Shown here one piece after another: positions 60,362-64,000 of a stretch of 64,000 bases of DNA. The position numbers and the translations under genes are program-made. The stretch lies in assembly GCA_019916065.1 (NCBI GenBank), contig CM034237.1, positions 46,830,367 to 46,894,366 of the forward strand. The letters run 5' to 3'. The notes below the pieces were generated by a model that ran no database searches, had not been told where the DNA came from, and saw nothing but the letters and a program-made list of their open reading frames with translations. Numbering within the stretch: position 1 is the stretch's first letter; the number at the start of each line of letters is the position of its first letter. Source of the DNA: Vitellaria paradoxa. Its lineage: Eukaryota > Streptophyta > Magnoliopsida > Ericales > Sapotaceae.

Positions 60362-61255
60362 TGTTGGGCATAATAATACTAAAGCTGTACCCTTGCCGAA
60401 CAGGTTTAGTCTGGTGCCACGTGGCGTGGTGCCGAGCAAATTCATAAAAGCCACTTAGCCACTTGCCGAGCACGTTCCGTTTGGACACGTGGCATCTCGC
60501 CGAACAACTGATTATTGGCACGAGGGTTCCACGTGAGTGATATACGTGAGTACACGATTTAGAGTTAGTGCTCCAAAGAGTACCCTGAATCTCGACATCA
60601 ATAAACAATGTATAACCACGTGGCTATAGCCGAGGAATCTAGTTTGCTCGGCATATATGTCGATGGCCAGTAAATATCAAACCTAGGGCCCACAGCCTTT
60701 AAAGAAGGCTCATGACCATAAATGCACCTTAGTTAGGATTGAACTAGGTACTTGTCTCTGGAGATGTAACTAAATCGGCCTATCTCGTTACGATTCGGTG
60801 GCTGATGCGACAAGAAGACAGTATGACCCTGAAATTCAGGATGTAATGCCGTGTTAAACCACCAGAAGCATTAAATGAAAGGCACGGTGTATTTATGAGG
60901 GGTCTGAGGCATTAAATGAAGGGGAAGGGCATTTAAAGCAAGAGTGTAAAAGAGGAACACGGCAGTGTGCGTAATGTCGAGTCATAGGTATGCTGTAATC
61001 ATTACTCAGACCACTATATATGGATATACAACTGAATCACGGAGGTAAGCTGACTATTGCCAACTTAAACTTTGACTCCTTTATTTCCAGAAAACTTCTT
61101 TTGAGCGACTTGCTGACTTAATCATCGGAGGGTTTTTCGGCCTGAGACCTCCTCTCCGGCCGTCACCTTTCTTTCTGTCTTTGTTCGGCAGGTCGGCGAT
61201 TGCATTTCCGGTTGGCGTGGTCAGCGGTTCCGACGGTAATTTCTGCTGCCGAACA
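60362..61255 (+). repeat. 3' LTR (894 bp)
   Basis: It has the same length as the 5' LTR. It differs from it at four positions, near 60425 (G for A), near 61137 (T for C), near 61220 (G for A) and near 61233 (A for G). The TATA candidate is repeated at about 61015. ATTTC follows at 61256..61260. Confidence 0.96.
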
Positions 61256-61481
61256 ATTTCTTTTACCTCTATCCCATATGTGACAAAAATAATATAATAT
61301 TGCAATACTGAGATTTAATATATATATATATATATATATGAAATATTATATTTAAAAAATAGCAAAAGGGTATAATATTGTCTTATTTGTTAGGTAAGGA
61401 ATTATTTTTTGAAAAAAGAGTTGAATATGTGGCCCAAGAGTAATCTTTTGAAAATTAGTGTTCAGGGTTAGACAAGATATT

Positions 61482-61649
61482 GGCTCCGTTTGGTGCCAAA
61501 CAAAATAAAATAAAATCTTACAAATCTTTACAAACACAAATTTAGAGACAGTAAAATTTAAATTCTTCACTCACTGCACGAATTACAAAATATTTACTTT
61601 TACAATTTTATTTTATTTTATACACTTATATACAACTCCAAACACACCC
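61482..61649 (-). mobile_element. MITE family A, copy 4 (inverted)
   Basis: A 168-bp copy starts GGCTCCGTTTGG and ends AACTCCAAACACACCC, just right of the LTR retrotransposon. The flanking trinucleotides are ATT and ATC, an imperfect duplication. It shares the TTCACTCACTGCACGAATTA block with copy 3. Confidence 0.75.
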
Positions 61650-62697
61650 ATCCTATATTTTTCTGAAAAGTGTTATTTTGGATTAAAAAAAAAAAGTAGC
61701 CTAAAGCAGCCAAAATTCTAGCTTGAACGATTTTCTTTTATATATGCAGGGTGGGTTTTAAGTGATAAAAAATGAGATAAAGTGTGAATTTGTAATTCGT
61801 ACAGTGAAATAAAAAATAAATAACTTTTAAAAATTTTTAAACAGTCTTTAACAAACTAAACGCATCCATAAATATCATACTATACCCAAAAATTCAAATT
61901 ATGAAATATTTCTAAAATCAAAAATGAAATTTTAATTGATAAAACCAAGAGCATTTTTTTTTTTAAATTTTAGGAACCTTGAAATTAAATCAGTTTCTTT
62001 TTCTTTTCTTTTCTTTTTTTTTTTTTTGTCACTCTCTCTTTTTTGTTGTCATGTTACATCCAAATTTAAGATCGGTAATTTTGTTTATTTTGTTTGACTT
62101 CTTAAGTTATTTATAATTTTTGTATAATCAAGGTGTTCAGATTATGAATCTGTAATAAAAAAAATAATTGATGGGAAATAAAATTATTTATATAAAGCAT
62201 TTTCTATGATTAACCAAATGAAAAATTGATGTTTTAGAAGTATTTATTTCTCATTTTTTACCTAAAATAATAAAATAAATTTAACATTTTTTTTATTTCA
62301 ATTGCTTTATATTACATTTTTTCGATCATTTTAATTTTCCTTAGCAAATTTAAGTTCCAAGAAAACAATTATAGGATTAACCTCAAAATCACCATGTTCA
62401 TGGTAAAAACTAGACAACACACGTTGATGTGTAATGAGTTTTTATTGCGTCAGCTTGAGATATGGGTAACGGGCGAAAATTGTCTCTGGGTGCTTACACC
62501 TTCAACTCTCTAGTTGTCGAATCATTGTAAAAAAATACTTGATAATTTTGTTAAGTTAAATTTGTTTGAATTAATATTGAAGTTTTGATAACACAGAATT
62601 GAAGAGTGTAAAAAATTAGACAAGATGGTCTTAATTGAAAGAATGATTTTTTTATTAAATGAGTCCCACGTCCTATTTTCATAGGTCCTGCACCTAA

Positions 62698-63186
62698 GAG
62701 TGCGTTTGGCACACTAAAAAGTGAGAAAAAATAAGATAAAATGTAGTTTGGAGAAACTCTTTGTATTTGGTACACACCACTCAAATCGCGTTTTTAAGAA
62801 ATGAATAGTAAAATTTTGTTCCGACGGATTAGATTTTCGTTTGAACAAATTCAAAATTTTAGGCAGTCATGATTTCTTTACACTACAATCCATTTGATAG
62901 AAACCGTTTGGACGAAAATTAGTCGCTCGATTCCGTCGGAATTATTTCTACAATCCGTTAGAACGGTTTTAAAAACGTCACAAAAAATAGTCAAAGTAGG
63001 TGTCATTTGATAGTTTGGGAGTTCATGGTGAGAATGGCAAAAAAATTTTTACTATTTAATTAACTGAATTCTAGTTATCGACTTTTTTTTTTAAAGATAT
63101 TGAACGTTTTTAAAATTTTAAGAAGGTGAGAATGTGTAAAATTTTACAGAGATTTTCATCAAATTTTAGTGCACCAAATGCAGCCT
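62698..63186 (-). mobile_element. MITE family C, copy 2 (inverted)
   Basis: Reverse-complemented, this starts GGCTGCATTTGGTGCACTA and then follows the same order of blocks as 31928..32370: AAAATCTCTGTAAAATTTTA, CGATAACTAGAATTCAGTTA, CAAATGACACC and the internal CCGTTTGGAC palindromic region. It is about 45 bp longer than copy 1, mainly in the centre. Confidence 0.7.
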
Positions 63187-63916
63187 AAGAGTGTATTTTT
63201 ATATTAGGTGTAAGTTCATAGATTTATTTATTTATTGTCTTTCGTTTAAGGATAGTATTTTTTTACAAATTCAACTATACAAGTTCGTATCTATATATTC
63301 GATATAAATTTAAGGGTTTATTTAGGTATTATTTTTTATTTTGTATTTAAATCAAATAGAAACTATTACACTTGTTTCCTCTGTTTTTTATTTTTTATTT
63401 TTTGGTAAGTCTCTGTTATTTATTTATTTGTTTGTTTTTACTTTAATCAATTAAAATGAAAGAAAAAGACCAAAAAAGAGGAAAGGAAAGGACTGAAACA
63501 ATATAAATATCATTGATGTTTACTTTGATTAACTTTTAGTTAAAAAAATACTAAATTTCCACATGTCGTCATTTTCAACGAAAATTGTTTCACTTTAGTC
63601 ACTTCATAAAATGACTCAAAAGGGCATAGAATGTTTTGCATGTTTAATTGAAAATTTTAACACCAATAGATTAGAGATTCTTGGCGTGCCTCATACACTA
63701 CAAACTTAGCTTGCCGGCCTGGGCAATGATGACATGTTCTGTGCTCTTCCTGACAAGTTAAGCAGCTTATAAACTTTTTTTTTTTGGTAATTAGCAGCTT
63801 ATAAACTTGCTTGCACGGGAGAGCTTACACACGCGTACGCAATTGGTAGAGGAGACGCGTAAGAATGAAGAAGAATAATTTTATATTTAAGCCCTTGTTA
63901 AAAATCTTGATTAAGT

Positions 63917-64000
63917 GCGGCTTTAGTTTAGCTGGTGAGTTGTTTTGTTACTCACTTATCTATTCAGGTTTAACCCCGAACTTCCCCAATAACTTTACTT
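63917..64000 (+). mobile_element. tRNA-derived SINE head, cut by the window end
   Basis: GCGGCTTTAGTTTAGCTGGT (box-A-like TTTAGCTGGTGAG) is followed about 35 bases later by a box-B-like GGTTTAACCCC. The spacing fits a tRNA-type pol III promoter. The rest lies outside the window, so the body and target duplication cannot be checked. A tRNA pseudogene is an alternative. Confidence 0.5.

Larger units (their letters stand above)
49153..61255 (+). mobile_element. Ty3/gypsy LTR retrotransposon, Tat type, near-intact, 12.1 kb
   Basis: Complete element: 894-bp LTRs, primer-binding site, gag-pol, tandem array, antisense gene, polypurine tract and a perfect ATTTC target duplication. Integrase follows reverse transcriptase and RNase H, so it belongs to Ty3/gypsy. 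A second, archaeal-type RNase H between RNase H and integrase, no chromodomain, and an extra antisense gene in the 3' half are marks of the Tat lineage. The LTRs differ at four sites (all transitions), so insertion is recent. The only clear defect in the sense genes is an in-frame TGA at 50803. It inserted about 2 kb from a family A MITE. Confidence 0.95.
61261..63916. other. Gene-free region right of the LTR retrotransposon
   Basis: AT-rich sequence with a TA microsatellite (about 61319..61339), MITEs of family A (61482..61649) and family C (62698..63186), and poly-T tracts. No coding region is supported. Confidence 0.6.

Overview
This is a nuclear genome window from a flowering plant, most likely a woody dicot or magnoliid. 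It is AT-rich and gene-poor (about six host genes in 64 kb). The genes have long introns with plant-type splice sites, and plant-specific families are present (DUF3339, CAMTA with a CG-1 domain). The intergenic space is full of MITEs, SINEs and simple repeats. I cannot name the species.

Host genes, left to right. (1) A complete two-exon nuclear transport factor 2 gene, 453..3995 (+), 123 aa. (2) A two-exon single-pass membrane protein of unknown function, 5804..8237 (-), 208 aa. (3) A complete 12-exon calmodulin-binding transcription activator of the CAMTA4 type, 10425..21515 (-), 961 aa; every exon junction is in phase. (4, 5) Two small DUF3339 membrane-protein paralogues in the same orientation, 29637..29855 and 34860..35069 (+); both start directly after a GA-rich leader. 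(6) A membrane-protein gene on the minus strand, first exon 39674..40061, with a tentative last exon near 37.5 kb.

Mobile DNA. The largest element is a nearly intact 12.1 kb Ty3/gypsy LTR retrotransposon of the Tat type, 49153..61255. Both LTRs are 894 bp and differ at only four sites, and the element is flanked by a perfect 5-bp target duplication (ATTTC). The sense strand encodes gag-protease-reverse transcriptase-RNase H-second RNase H-integrase. A single in-frame TGA splits off the first 220 codons. The 3' part holds a 113-bp tandem array and then a complete antisense gene. With two well-formed introns removed, that gene reads through 812 codons with no stop. It is the most interesting object in the window.

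Smaller elements include two hAT-type elements with recognisable 8-bp target duplications (42334..43339 and 43800..44324), a short hAT MITE inside the second gene's intron, and at least three families of MITEs ending in GTTTGG-type termini (4, about 5 and 2 copies). There is a SINE with a 9-bp target duplication (45285..45537), a decayed SINE near 9.1 kb, and a third cut by the window end. A decayed LINE reverse-transcriptase fragment lies in CAMTA intron 1 and is itself split by an unrelated insert. The stretches 21.6-29.6 kb, 40.1-49.1 kb and 61.3-64 kb hold repeats and AT-rich sequence but no gene I can support.
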